8,428 bases of DNA from Armatimonadota bacterium (lineage in GTDB: Bacteria > Cloacimonadota > Cloacimonadia > Cloacimonadales > TCS61): the NCBI GenBank assembly GCA_030612605.1, contig JAUWNO010000075.1:1-8428 (forward strand), written 5' to 3'. The notes under the pieces were generated by a model that saw only the letters and a list, made by a program, of their open reading frames with translations, was not told where the DNA came from and ran no database searches. The position numbers and the translations under genes are program-made. Below are positions 1-5,397 of this stretch, piece by piece. Position 1 is the first letter of the stretch. Each line of letters begins with the position of its first letter.

Positions 1-375
1 AAACAAATTGCCTCACCGTTAGTATCTCATCCGGATTGGCTGGTTGCTTTGAATAAACCTTCGGTAGATAAATTTGGTCCAATGATAAAATCCGGTGGAC
101 TCATGCTTGCGAATTCTGATATGTGCCCGGAGAAACTTGAAAGAGAAAATGTCGAGGAAATTTATGCTCCGATGTTATCCATAGCAAATGAAATCGGAAG
201 TGCTAAAGTTTTAAATATGGTCTCATTAGGTGTTATTATTGGAAAAACCGGTATCGTGAAATTTGAGACTGTAGAAAAAGATTTAAAAGAAATATTAGGA
301 AAGAAAAATCCTGCTCTTTTAGAAGCGAATTTGAAAGCAATTGCTAAAGGAATTGAAATAGGGAAAAAGGGATAA
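1..375 (+). CDS. 2-oxoacid:ferredoxin oxidoreductase gamma subunit, C-terminal part
   Basis: The reading frame is open from base 1, so the start lies left of the window; 124 residues are visible. The TTG at 49 is only an internal leucine codon, because the residues before it (SPLVSHPDWLVAL) already match the family. Members of this family (KorC, PorG or VorC type) form part of an oxygen-sensitive cytoplasmic complex that converts 2-oxoacids and CoA to acyl-CoA, CO2 and reduced ferredoxin. Visible family features are the PDWLVALN stretch, the KSGGLMLANSD strand, and NMVSLGVIIGKTGIV followed by a C-terminal helix ending LLEANLKAIAKGIEIG. The usual length is about 180 residues, so roughly the last two thirds are seen. 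The other subunits would lie upstream. An intrinsic terminator 44 bases downstream suggests this is the last gene of its operon. The substrate (2-oxoglutarate, pyruvate or branched-chain) cannot be decided from this fragment. Confidence 0.88.
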   Translation, partial: KQIASPLVSHPDWLVALNKPSVDKFGPMIKSGGLMLANSDMCPEKLERENVEEIYAPMLSIANEIGSAKVLNMVSLGVIIGKTGIVKFETVEKDLKEILGKKNPALLEANLKAIAKGIEIGKKG

Positions 376-380
376 AAAAC

Positions 381-410
381 GGAGAAAGGGAGAAAGGGAG
401 AAAAGGAGAA
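381..410 (+). repeat. Purine-rich 8-base tandem repeat
   Basis: There are three full units and a partial fourth: GGAGAAAG at 381-388 and 389-396, GGAGAAAA at 397-404, and GGAGAA at 405-410. Each unit contains a GGAG like a ribosome binding site, but no start codon follows at a usable distance. I read it as low-complexity repeat. Confidence 0.6.
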
Positions 411-419
411 TTTTTTTTG

Positions 420-441
420 GGTGGTTTTTCGACCACCTTTT
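420..441 (+). terminator. Intrinsic terminator after the oxidoreductase gene
   Basis: The stem GGTGGT (420-425) pairs perfectly with ACCACC (432-437) around a six-base loop TTTTCG, and TTTT follows at 438-441. The run of eight T at 411-418 on the other side makes the structure partly two-sided, but the only gene ending here is on the plus strand. Confidence 0.8.
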
Positions 442-460
442 CTATTTATACCAAAGATAA

Positions 461-471
461 ATGTTATTCAA
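461..471 (+). repeat. ATGTTATTCAA motif, copy 1
   Basis: This is the first of four exact copies of an 11-base sequence in non-coding DNA; the others are at 727-737, 1490-1500 and 1653-1663. Copies 1 and 2 share 16 bases (ATAAATGTTATTCAAA). Both begin about 20 bases after a hairpin. Function unknown. Confidence 0.6.
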
Positions 472-575
472 AGAAGAATTAATATAAAAACTCAAAATCC
501 AAAACACAAATTACAAATTCAAAATAAATAGAAGCATTAATATGAAAACTCAAAATAAAAAGACAAATTTATGCT

Positions 576-600
576 CATTCCCAAATTGCATTTGGGAATG
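576..600. repeat. TTCCCAAAT/ATTTGGGAA hairpin, copy 1
   Basis: A perfect 11-bp inverted repeat: CATTCCCAAAT (576-586), loop TGC, ATTTGGGAATG (590-600). It is followed by CAATTTTTT, so it could also terminate transcription. The inner nine base pairs and the loop recur in the copy at 683-707, and a looser relative is at 7031-7051. Confidence 0.75.
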
Positions 601-682
601 CAATTTTTTGAAAAGTTTTACTTTGATTTCATTCGGGTAGATGAGATAAAATTAATTTGAAATATAATTTCTTTAACAATTG

Positions 683-707
683 TGTTCCCAAATTGCATTT
701 GGGAACA
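683..707. repeat. TTCCCAAAT/ATTTGGGAA hairpin, copy 2
   Basis: A perfect 11-bp inverted repeat: TGTTCCCAAAT (683-693), loop TGC, ATTTGGGAACA (697-707). Compared with the copy at 576-600 the two outermost base pairs are changed on both arms, so pairing is kept. No T-run follows, which argues against a terminator at this copy. Confidence 0.75.
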
Positions 708-726
708 AGAAGGATACATGATATAA

Positions 727-737
727 ATGTTATTCAA
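727..737 (+). repeat. ATGTTATTCAA motif, copy 2
   Basis: Exact copy of the 11-base motif, beginning 20 bases after the end of the hairpin at 683-707 and lying about 100 bases ahead of the LpoB-like gene. Confidence 0.6.
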
Positions 738-776
738 ATCAGGTTCTTAAAATTTTACTTTTTAAAATATCTTTTT

Positions 777-811
777 TTGATTGACAATTTAAATAGAAAA
801 TTTGCTTCTAA
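777..811 (+). promoter_or_regulatory. Possible promoter of the LpoB-like gene
   Basis: A perfect TTGACA lies at 781-786, but no good -10 box stands at the standard spacing; the nearest is TTCTAA at 806-811 after a TG. Read as a Bacteroidetes-type promoter, TTG at 777-779 and AAAATTTG at 797-804 resemble the -33 TTG and -7 TAnnTTTG boxes with one mismatch and slightly short spacing. Either reading puts transcription start shortly before the ribosome binding site. This is a weak prediction. Confidence 0.3.
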
Positions 812-834
812 ACAAAAAAAATAAAGGAGGAGAT

Positions 835-1449
835 ATGAAAAAAAACAAAGTTTTATTAGTGGGAGTTCTTTTCATTACAATTTTCATGATTGTAAGCTGC
901 GGACCATCGACCAGAACAGTTACTCGAGGCTCTGTCGATGAAGTTCAAGATTTGAGTGGAAGATGGAATGATACAGATTCCAGGTTGGTAGCTGAACAGA
1001 TGATTCGTGGATTGATCAGCCGTTCCTGGATCAATGATTTTGTAATGGAAAATGATCGAAAACCTGTAGTGGTTGTTGGAGCAGTGCGAAATCTGAGTTC
1101 TGAACATATTCAAACAGGCACTTTTGTAAAAGACATTGAAAGAGAATTTATCAACAGTGGAAAGGTGAAATTCGTAGCTACCAGCGAAGAAAGAAAAGAA
1201 GTTCGAGATGAGAGATTGGAACAACAATCTTATGCTTCTGATGAAACAGCAAAAAGATTAGCTGCTGAAACAGGAGCAGATTTCATGCTCAAAGGAAGCA
1301 TCAAAACTCATATTGATGCTATTGAAGGAAAACAGATCAAATTTTATCAGGTTGATATGGAACTTATAAACGTTGAAACCAATGAAAAAATATGGATGGA
1401 TTCCAAGAAAATCAAGAAATTTGTCAAACAAAAGAAAGCAAAATGGTAA
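835..1449 (+). CDS. lpoB: LpoB-like penicillin-binding protein activator lipoprotein
   Basis: A 204-residue lipoprotein of the LpoB family (PF13036). In Escherichia coli LpoB sits in the outer membrane and activates the peptidoglycan synthase PBP1b. Here a signal peptide runs to a lipobox I19-V-S-C22, with glycine after the cysteine. The LpoB domain follows from about residue 40, beginning with the family-typical DLSGRWNDTDSRLVAEQMI, then a strand KPVVVVGAVRNLSSEHI, an ETGADFMLKGSI segment, and NVETNEKIWMDSKKIKKF near the end. The start is the ATG at 835, because AAAGGAGG (823-830) lies four bases before it; the upstream TTG at 802 in the same frame has no such site. It heads a three-gene envelope cluster with the TPR lipoprotein and the LPP20-like protein. 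Which penicillin-binding protein it serves is not visible. Homology to the family is clear; the exact role in this organism is inferred. Confidence 0.85.
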   Translation: MKKNKVLLVGVLFITIFMIVSCGPSTRTVTRGSVDEVQDLSGRWNDTDSRLVAEQMIRGLISRSWINDFVMENDRKPVVVVGAVRNLSSEHIQTGTFVKDIEREFINSGKVKFVATSEERKEVRDERLEQQSYASDETAKRLAAETGADFMLKGSIKTHIDAIEGKQIKFYQVDMELINVETNEKIWMDSKKIKKFVKQKKAKW

Positions 1450-1456
1450 TGTAGTA

Positions 1457-1487
1457 TAAGTTGCTGTTTTATGAAAAGAGCAACTTA
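1457..1487 (+). repeat. Hairpin after the LpoB-like gene
   Basis: TAAGTTGCT (1457-1465) pairs perfectly with AGCAACTTA (1479-1487). Inside, after a G-G mismatch, TTTT and AAAA can pair around ATG. It begins eight bases after the stop codon. No T-run follows, so it may stabilise or process a transcript rather than end it. Confidence 0.5.
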
Positions 1488-1489
1488 AC

Positions 1490-1500
1490 ATGTTATTCAA
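1490..1500 (+). repeat. ATGTTATTCAA motif, copy 3, left flank of element A
   Basis: Exact copy of the 11-base motif. It ends four bases before the left end of the palindromic element at 1505-1648; the next copy starts four bases after the element's right end. Confidence 0.6.
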
Positions 1501-1504
1501 AATG

Positions 1505-1648
1505 GTTTTGCACAATGAAAAAAGGTTGTCTTTCTGAGGAAATCTTCGAAGCAGACTCTAACGAAGAATCTCATTATAAGCGGAGATCCTTCGATGGAAA
1601 AGCAAGAAGAATTTCTCAGGATGACAAAAACACTCTATTTGGCAGAAC
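1505..1648. repeat. Palindromic MITE-like element A
   Basis: A 144-base element with three nested inverted repeats. The ends are GTTTTGCACAAT (1505-1516) and ATTTGGCAGAAC (1637-1648), matching at 9 of 12 positions when inverted. Inside are TGTCTTTCTGAG (1527-1538) and CTCAGGATGACA (1615-1626), 10 of 12. At the centre CGAAGAATCTC (1562-1572) and GAGATCCTTCG (1583-1593) form a hairpin with one mismatch and a ten-base loop. A second copy at 3169-3341 is about 92% identical by hand count. The TGTC..TCCTGAG type of inverted repeat is known as a widespread intergenic repeat in many bacteria. No transposase is present. The open frame through it (start at 1515) is judged incidental. Confidence 0.8.
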
Positions 1649-1652
1649 TAGT

Positions 1653-1663
1653 ATGTTATTCAA
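1653..1663 (+). repeat. ATGTTATTCAA motif, copy 4, right flank of element A
   Basis: Exact copy of the 11-base motif, starting four bases after the right end of element A and ending three bases before the ribosome binding site of the next gene. Confidence 0.6.
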
Positions 1664-1682
1664 CAAAAAGGAGAAAAATCTT

Positions 1683-3083
1683 ATGAAAAGAATATTTATT
1701 TTTTTAACTTGTTTTATTTTTCTTTTGGGAATAATTTCCGGATGTGCCAGCATGAAAACTTCCAAAAAGCAATTTTCCGGAATTAATAAGAAACTGGAAA
1801 TCAGAGATTTTGCAGGAGCAATTTCTCAAATCGAAAGTTCCAAAGATAAATTCTATAAAGAAAAAGAAAAAGTTCTCTATTATCTCGATATTGGAATGTT
1901 ATATCATTATAATAAAGAATACAAAAAAAGTAATGAGTTTCTCGAAAAAGCGGAATTTGCCATCGAGGAACTTTATACAAAAAGCATCAGCAAGGCTGCT
2001 GTTTCCCTGCTTTTGAATGATAATGCAATGGATTATTCCGGTGAAGATTATGAGGATATTTACCTGAATGTTTTCAAAGCTCTCAATTATCTGGAACTGA
2101 ATAAGTTTGATGAAGCATTCGTTGAAATTCGCAGAGTAAATAACAAATTATCTGTTTTGGAAGACAAACATGTAAAAATGGCAGCTCAATTTAATCTCTC
2201 TAAAGACAAAAAAACTGAGTTCAAAACAGGTAAAAGCAAGTTTCATAATTCTGCTTTGGGAAGATATTTGAGTCTTCTTTTATATCGTGCAGAAGGAAAA
2301 ATGGATGATGCCAGAATTGATTTGCAGAAAATTCGAGATTCATGGGAACTGCAAAAACATATCTGTGATTTTGAAATTCCGGAAATGGACAATTATCTGA
2401 ACAGAACTGATAAAGCCAGAATCGATATTCTCAGCTTTGTAGGAAAATCACCGGATAAAAAAGCAAAAACACTTTATATTCATACAGAGAAAGATCTGAT
2501 CGTTATTGGCACGACCAAGGAAAATCCTAGAGGGAAACAGAACCTGAAAACACTAGATCTGATCAATTGGAAGGGTGTACCAAAAGGATATCATTTCAAA
2601 TTCCAGCTTCCTTATATGGATTTGAGGAAATCGCAGGTTGCCAAAATCAAAGTTTTTGTTGATGACAAACTGGAGTTGGAATTGGAATCAATTGAAAGTG
2701 TGGAAAATGTTGCTTTGGAAACTTACAAAGTAAAAGAACCTTTGATTTATCTAAAAACGATTACACGCTCGGTTGTGAAAGGTTTATTATCGGAAAAAGC
2801 AAAGGGTGAGCTGGAAAAGCAAACAGGTGGAGGTTATTTAGGTCTCGCTGCTCGTTTGGCAACAGATGTTGCAGTGGATGCCACAGAAAATGCTGACCTT
2901 AGAATTTCCCGCTTTTTTCCTGCTAAAGTTTTGATTGGAGAAATCGAAGTAGAACCGGGAATTCATTTCATCAAAATTGAGTATTATTCCCAAAAGGGCA
3001 CTTTACTTTTTGTGGATGATATAGGTGAAAAAGAGATCAGTACATCCGGTTTGAATTTGATCGAATCCTTTTATTTGGATTGA
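1683..3083 (+). CDS. COG3014-like TPR lipoprotein
   Basis: A 466-residue lipoprotein resembling COG3014, a family of unknown function often found beside LpoB and LPP20 proteins. A signal peptide ends in the lipobox I18-S-G-C21. Helical TPR-like repeats follow over about residues 35-170, including YLDIGMLYHYNKEYKKSNEF and the family hallmark GEDYEDIYLNVFKALNYLEL. The rest is less regular. A later segment, EPLIYLKTITRSVVKGLL, and the end region with ADLRISRFFPAKVLIGEIEV and GIHFIKIEY also fit the family. The frame is open back to 1461, but the start is the ATG at 1683: AAAAGGAG (1666-1673) precedes it, it begins the signal peptide, and the upstream 74 codons only read through repeat element A. 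It probably acts as a scaffold in the periplasm, anchored to a membrane; that role is inferred from the TPR fold. Confidence 0.8.
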   Translation: MKRIFIFLTCFIFLLGIISGCASMKTSKKQFSGINKKLEIRDFAGAISQIESSKDKFYKEKEKVLYYLDIGMLYHYNKEYKKSNEFLEKAEFAIEELYTKSISKAAVSLLLNDNAMDYSGEDYEDIYLNVFKALNYLELNKFDEAFVEIRRVNNKLSVLEDKHVKMAAQFNLSKDKKTEFKTGKSKFHNSALGRYLSLLLYRAEGKMDDARIDLQKIRDSWELQKHICDFEIPEMDNYLNRTDKARIDILSFVGKSPDKKAKTLYIHTEKDLIVIGTTKENPRGKQNLKTLDLINWKGVPKGYHFKFQLPYMDLRKSQVAKIKVFVDDKLELELESIESVENVALETYKVKEPLIYLKTITRSVVKGLLSEKAKGELEKQTGGGYLGLAARLATDVAVDATENADLRISRFFPAKVLIGEIEVEPGIHFIKIEYYSQKGTLLFVDDIGEKEISTSGLNLIESFYLD

Positions 3084-3090
3084 TGTTGGA

Positions 3091-3112
3091 CAAACACTCC
3101 TGTTTGATTTTT
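3091..3112 (+). terminator. Possible intrinsic terminator after the TPR lipoprotein gene
   Basis: CAAACA (3091-3096) pairs with TGTTTG (3101-3106) around CTCC, and ATTTTT follows directly (3107-3112), eight bases after the stop codon. The stem is short and AT-rich, so it may be leaky and allow reading into the LPP20-like gene. Confidence 0.5.
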
Positions 3113-3128
3113 CCACAGTCAAGATTTA

Positions 3129-3143
3129 TTCGCCTTTGGCGAA
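3129..3143. repeat. Short GC hairpin
   Basis: TTCGCC (3129-3134) pairs with GGCGAA (3138-3143) around TTT. No T-run follows. It lies between the weak terminator and element B; a second GC-rich structured stretch occurs inside element B. Confidence 0.45.
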
Positions 3144-3168
3144 GAGATTGTATCATAAAAAATAAAGA

Positions 3169-3341
3169 GTTCTGCTAAATGAAAAAAGGCTGTCTTTCTG
3201 AGGAAATCTTCGAAGTAGTCTCTGACGAAGAATCTCATTATAAGCGGAGATCCTTCGATAGAAAAGCACGAAGAATTTCTTCAGCCTTCGCCAGCTTCAG
3301 CTTGGCAAGCAGGATGACAAAAATACTCTATTTTGCAGAAC
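3169..3341. repeat. Palindromic MITE-like element B
   Basis: The second copy of the element at 1505-1648, in the same orientation. Its ends are better preserved: GTTCTGCTAAAT (3169-3180) and ATTTTGCAGAAC (3330-3341), matching at 11 of 12 positions when inverted. The central hairpin arms lie at 3226-3236 and 3247-3257 and are identical to those in copy A. It is 29 bases longer because of one insertion at about 3280-3309, between AAGAATTTCT and CAGGATGAC, which itself contains a small inverted repeat (GCCAGCT with AGCTTGGC). The open frame starting at 3179 inside it is not a gene: four of the six substitutions between the copies in that frame change the amino acid, there is no ribosome binding site, and the frame shifts family after the insertion. 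Confidence 0.82.
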
Positions 3342-3368
3342 CCTTTGAAAAAATAGATCGAGGTAAAA

Positions 3369-4391
3369 ATGAAAAAGATTTTATTAGTTATTTTGATGTT
3401 AATAATTCTGTTTACATTGCAGGCAAAGAAGAAAAAGGATAAAAAACCTGATTGGCTGGATAATCCTAAAGATGTATATCTGGAAAGCATTTATTTAACT
3501 GCGATCGGAGATGGTGATTCCAGAGCTGAAGCTGAAAATTATGCTGCTGGAAATCTTTCTAAAATTTTCGAATCCAAGATAAAAGCAGACCTGACTGTTA
3601 AAGAAAGATACCAGGAATTGATAACTGATCAGGGCAGCACTTTCGAAGAGAGTTCGGATATCACGAAACAGGTGAACATCCAATCTGAACAGACTCTTAT
3701 TAATATCCAATTTGCAGAAAGTTACACTGATAATATGGGAAGAGTTTATGTGATTGCCTATCTCGATAGGATGAAAACTGCTGATATTTATACTGAGAAG
3801 ATTAATAAAAATGCAGATAGAATTGAGTTTTTTATTTCTCAGGTGAAAGATGCAGAAAATCCGATTTCCAAATATGCCAATCTCAATGCAGCTTCTGCAA
3901 TAAGTTTGAACAATGAAATTATGCTGGATCAGCTTGGTATCATTTCTCCTAATTCCAAAGCTTCCTTAGAACTTGGTTATAATTACAATGAGTTGAACAA
4001 AGAAGCTGCTGAATCTGCCAAATTGATCAGTTTCAATGTTGATATCAAAAATGATGTGGAAAATAAAGTTACGATTCTGGTTGAGGAATTGATGACTGAT
4101 CTGGGTTTTGTTCTTTCTGATGATGCAATCCTGCATGCTGTTGGTAGTGTTGCTTTTGAGGAAACCGACATCAAACGAGAAAACCTGGTTTTTGTTCGTT
4201 ATGATTTGCAACTTAAAATAAATGACAACTCAGGAACAACTTTTATTACGATTTCAGATAAAGGTCGCGAAGGACATGTCTCATTTACGGAAGCAACTGC
4301 CAGAGCAATTCGAACTGTTGAGAAAAAGATCAAGAAGGAACTGAAAAAGAAGTTAGTTTCTTACTTTGATGGATTGGGGATCAAAAAATAG
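3369..4391 (+). CDS. LPP20-family secreted envelope protein
   Basis: A 340-residue protein with an N-terminal domain like the LPP20 lipoproteins (PF02169), named after a Helicobacter pylori outer-membrane lipoprotein and including FlgP-type proteins. The visible hallmark is PDWLDNP at 27-33 and the G47-D-G-D-S-R-A-E-A-E-N stretch running into NLSKIF (62-67), then a strand RVYVIAYLDR. The C-terminal 120 residues hold a second alpha/beta region ending in a lysine-rich helix. The signal peptide (residues 1-19, MKKILLVILMLIILFTLQA) has no lipobox cysteine, so cleavage by signal peptidase I after LQA is expected, followed by a KKKK stretch. The start is supported by GAGGT (3360-3364) four bases upstream. 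It closes the LpoB/COG3014/LPP20 cluster, where the three products plausibly work together at the outer membrane; the joint function is inference. Confidence 0.78.
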   Translation: MKKILLVILMLIILFTLQAKKKKDKKPDWLDNPKDVYLESIYLTAIGDGDSRAEAENYAAGNLSKIFESKIKADLTVKERYQELITDQGSTFEESSDITKQVNIQSEQTLINIQFAESYTDNMGRVYVIAYLDRMKTADIYTEKINKNADRIEFFISQVKDAENPISKYANLNAASAISLNNEIMLDQLGIISPNSKASLELGYNYNELNKEAAESAKLISFNVDIKNDVENKVTILVEELMTDLGFVLSDDAILHAVGSVAFEETDIKRENLVFVRYDLQLKINDNSGTTFITISDKGREGHVSFTEATARAIRTVEKKIKKELKKKLVSYFDGLGIKK

Positions 4392-4435
4392 ACCACGGAT
4401 GACACGGATTGTACGGATTTGCACTGATAAAATTG

Positions 4436-4462
4436 ACAGGATAAACAGGATAAACAGGAAAA
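4436..4462 (+). repeat. 9-base tandem repeat ACAGGATAA
   Basis: ACAGGATAA occurs at 4436-4444 and 4445-4453, followed by the related ACAGGAAAA at 4454-4462. Confidence 0.65.
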
Positions 4463-4520
4463 AACAATGAAAAATGAATATCCAATATCCAACAAGGAAT
4501 GATGAAGGATGAAGGAAAAA

Positions 4521-4550
4521 GTCAGTGCTTGTCAGTGAAAGTCAGTGAAA
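4521..4550 (+). repeat. 10-base tandem repeat GTCAGTGNNN
   Basis: Three units begin GTCAGTG at 4521, 4531 and 4541; the second and third (GTCAGTGAAA) are identical. The period of ten bases equals about one helical turn. Confidence 0.65.
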
Positions 4551-4748
4551 GTTAAATAACGAATTTCTTATTTCTAATGAAATTTCAAAGCCTAAAAAGT
4601 TGAAGAACGCAAAGGTGCAAAAAATTGTTTGAGATTTGATATTTTAATTTTATTTGTAATTTGTAATTTGTTATTTGGATTTTTATTAGTAATTTGTGTA
4701 ATTCGTGTAATTCGTGGATAAAAGTCTGTGGCAAAAAAAGGAAAACAG

Positions 4749-5165
4749 ATGAAATCATACAAAAAAGAACTCTGGTTCAATACAACCTCAAGAAGGCAAT
4801 TGATTAATATTACTTCTCAGATTGATGAATGCATATCAGAAAGTGGAATCGCAGAAGGACTCTGTCTTGTAAATGCCATGCACATCACATCCAGTGTTTT
4901 TATCAATGATGATGAAAGAGGATTGCACAACGATTATGAGAAATGGCTGGAAAAATTAGCCCCGGAAAAACCTTATTCTCAGTATCAGCATAACAGATTT
5001 GAAGATAATGCAGATGCACATCTTAAGAGAACGATTATGGGTAGAGAAGTTGTTGTAGCAATTACAGACGGCAGATTGGATTTCGGACCGTGGGAACAAA
5101 TTTTCTATGGAGAATTTGATGGTAAACGCAGAAAAAGAGTGCTCGTTAAAATAATTGGAGAATAG
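4749..5165 (+). CDS. yjbQ: YjbQ-family protein (UPF0047, secondary thiamine-phosphate synthase type)
   Basis: A 138-residue cytoplasmic protein of the YjbQ/UPF0047 family, the same length as the Escherichia coli protein. Members form small trimers and some show weak thiamine-phosphate synthase activity that can replace ThiE; the physiological role is unsettled. Family residues are present: H45-I-T47 with N53, D62, H81, N87 with H91-L-K93, G108-R-L110, and G113-P-W115-E-Q-I, then E122-F-D124-G125 and the final G137-E138. The more usual WQ is WE here. The start is the ATG at 4749, with AAGGA at 4738-4742 six bases before it. A GTG at 4728 in the same frame would add seven residues (MAKKGKQ), but it sits at the edge of the upstream repeats and has no ribosome binding site. 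No thiamine genes are nearby and the gene appears to stand alone. Confidence 0.88.
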   Translation: MKSYKKELWFNTTSRRQLINITSQIDECISESGIAEGLCLVNAMHITSSVFINDDERGLHNDYEKWLEKLAPEKPYSQYQHNRFEDNADAHLKRTIMGREVVVAITDGRLDFGPWEQIFYGEFDGKRRKRVLVKIIGE

Positions 5166-5282
5166 GAGTTTATGCAAAATTATTTTTGTCATACTGAGTA
5201 ATTCATCTTGCTTTTCAAACGAAGATGTTCATTTTAAAAGATAGTATAAAGCTGATTTTTCTTTTTTAAACTCATCCTGCTG

Positions 5283-5329
5283 TCCTTCTCTTTTTGATGA
5301 GAAAATGAAAGATATTCCAAAGAGAAGGA
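5283..5329. repeat. 11-bp inverted repeat
   Basis: TCCTTCTCTTT (5283-5293) pairs perfectly with AAAGAGAAGGA (5319-5329) around a 25-base loop. No T-run follows on the plus strand. Confidence 0.6.
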
Positions 5330-5331
5330 AC

Positions 5332-5369
5332 ATAAGAAAAGCAAGAAGGAATAAGAAAAGCAAGAAGAA
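5332..5369 (+). repeat. 19-base tandem repeat
   Basis: ATAAGAAAAGCAAGAAGGA (5332-5350) is followed directly by a copy differing at one base (5351-5369), then by an A-rich tract. Confidence 0.7.
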
Positions 5370-5397
5370 ATAAAAAGAAAAAAAAAGCAACAGTCAT

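Larger units (their letters stand above)
376..834. other. Gene-free region with terminator, hairpins and short repeats
   Basis: I see no plausible gene in these 459 bases on either strand. In order it holds four 8-base purine repeats (381-410), an intrinsic terminator (420-441), one copy of an 11-base motif ATGTTATTCAA (461-471), a pair of similar stretches beginning ATTAATAT and continuing AAAACTCAAAA (478-497 and 536-555), a perfect 11-bp hairpin (576-600), a sister hairpin (683-707), a second ATGTTATTCAA (727-737), a possible promoter, and the ribosome binding site of the next gene. The stretch 498-530 is similar to the reverse complement of 4650-4679, so it belongs to an interspersed repeat family of this genome. 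Confidence 0.7.
4393..4717. repeat. Possible composite element with inverted ends
   Basis: The left end begins CCACGGATGACACGGATT (4393 onward). The right end, read on the minus strand from 4717, begins CCACGAATTACACGAATT. Aligned over about 40 bases by eye, the two are roughly three quarters identical and both run into a TAATAAAA or TGATAAAA stretch. This is what a small non-autonomous element with long diverged terminal inverted repeats would look like, but no clear target duplication is visible. Confidence 0.45.
4392..4748. other. Gene-free mosaic of interspersed short repeats
   Basis: No gene is visible. The stretch begins directly after the LPP20-like stop codon. It holds an inverted-repeat pair at its two ends (4393-4434 and 4676-4717), a 9-base tandem repeat (4436-4462), a 10-base tandem repeat (4521-4550), an AACGCAAAGGTGC fragment near 4606, and TTTGTAA-type repeats (4650-4679) that resemble the inverted form of 498-530. 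The CCACGGAT..CACGGATT and AATTCGTG types are familiar as intergenic repeats in many unrelated genomes. The final bases contain the ribosome binding site of the next gene, AAGGA at 4738-4742. Confidence 0.65.

Noticed and set aside
663..668. Perfect TATAAT as a -10 box
   Set aside because: No -35-like sequence stands 16-18 bases upstream, and in DNA this rich in A and T the hexamer is expected by chance.
856..1227. Minus-strand open frame opposite the LpoB-like gene
   Set aside because: It is the shadow of a clearly recognisable gene and shows no domain features. The same applies to minus-strand frames at 1258-1515, 3281-3490, 3495-3710, 3966-4211 and 4956-5192.
3179..3442. Open frame of 87 codons beginning with MKKGCLSEEIFE
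   Set aside because: It lies mostly in repeat element B, overlaps the start of the LPP20-like gene in another frame, has no ribosome binding site, and the matching frame in element A shows mostly amino-acid-changing differences.
4728..4748. GTG start seven codons upstream for the YjbQ-family gene
   Set aside because: It lies at the edge of repeat DNA without a binding site, while AAGGA is well placed for the ATG at 4749, which gives the usual family length.
4592..4780. Minus-strand open frame across the repeat mosaic
   Set aside because: Its sequence (TRITRITQIT and NNKLQITNK) is translated repeat DNA with no start site or family.
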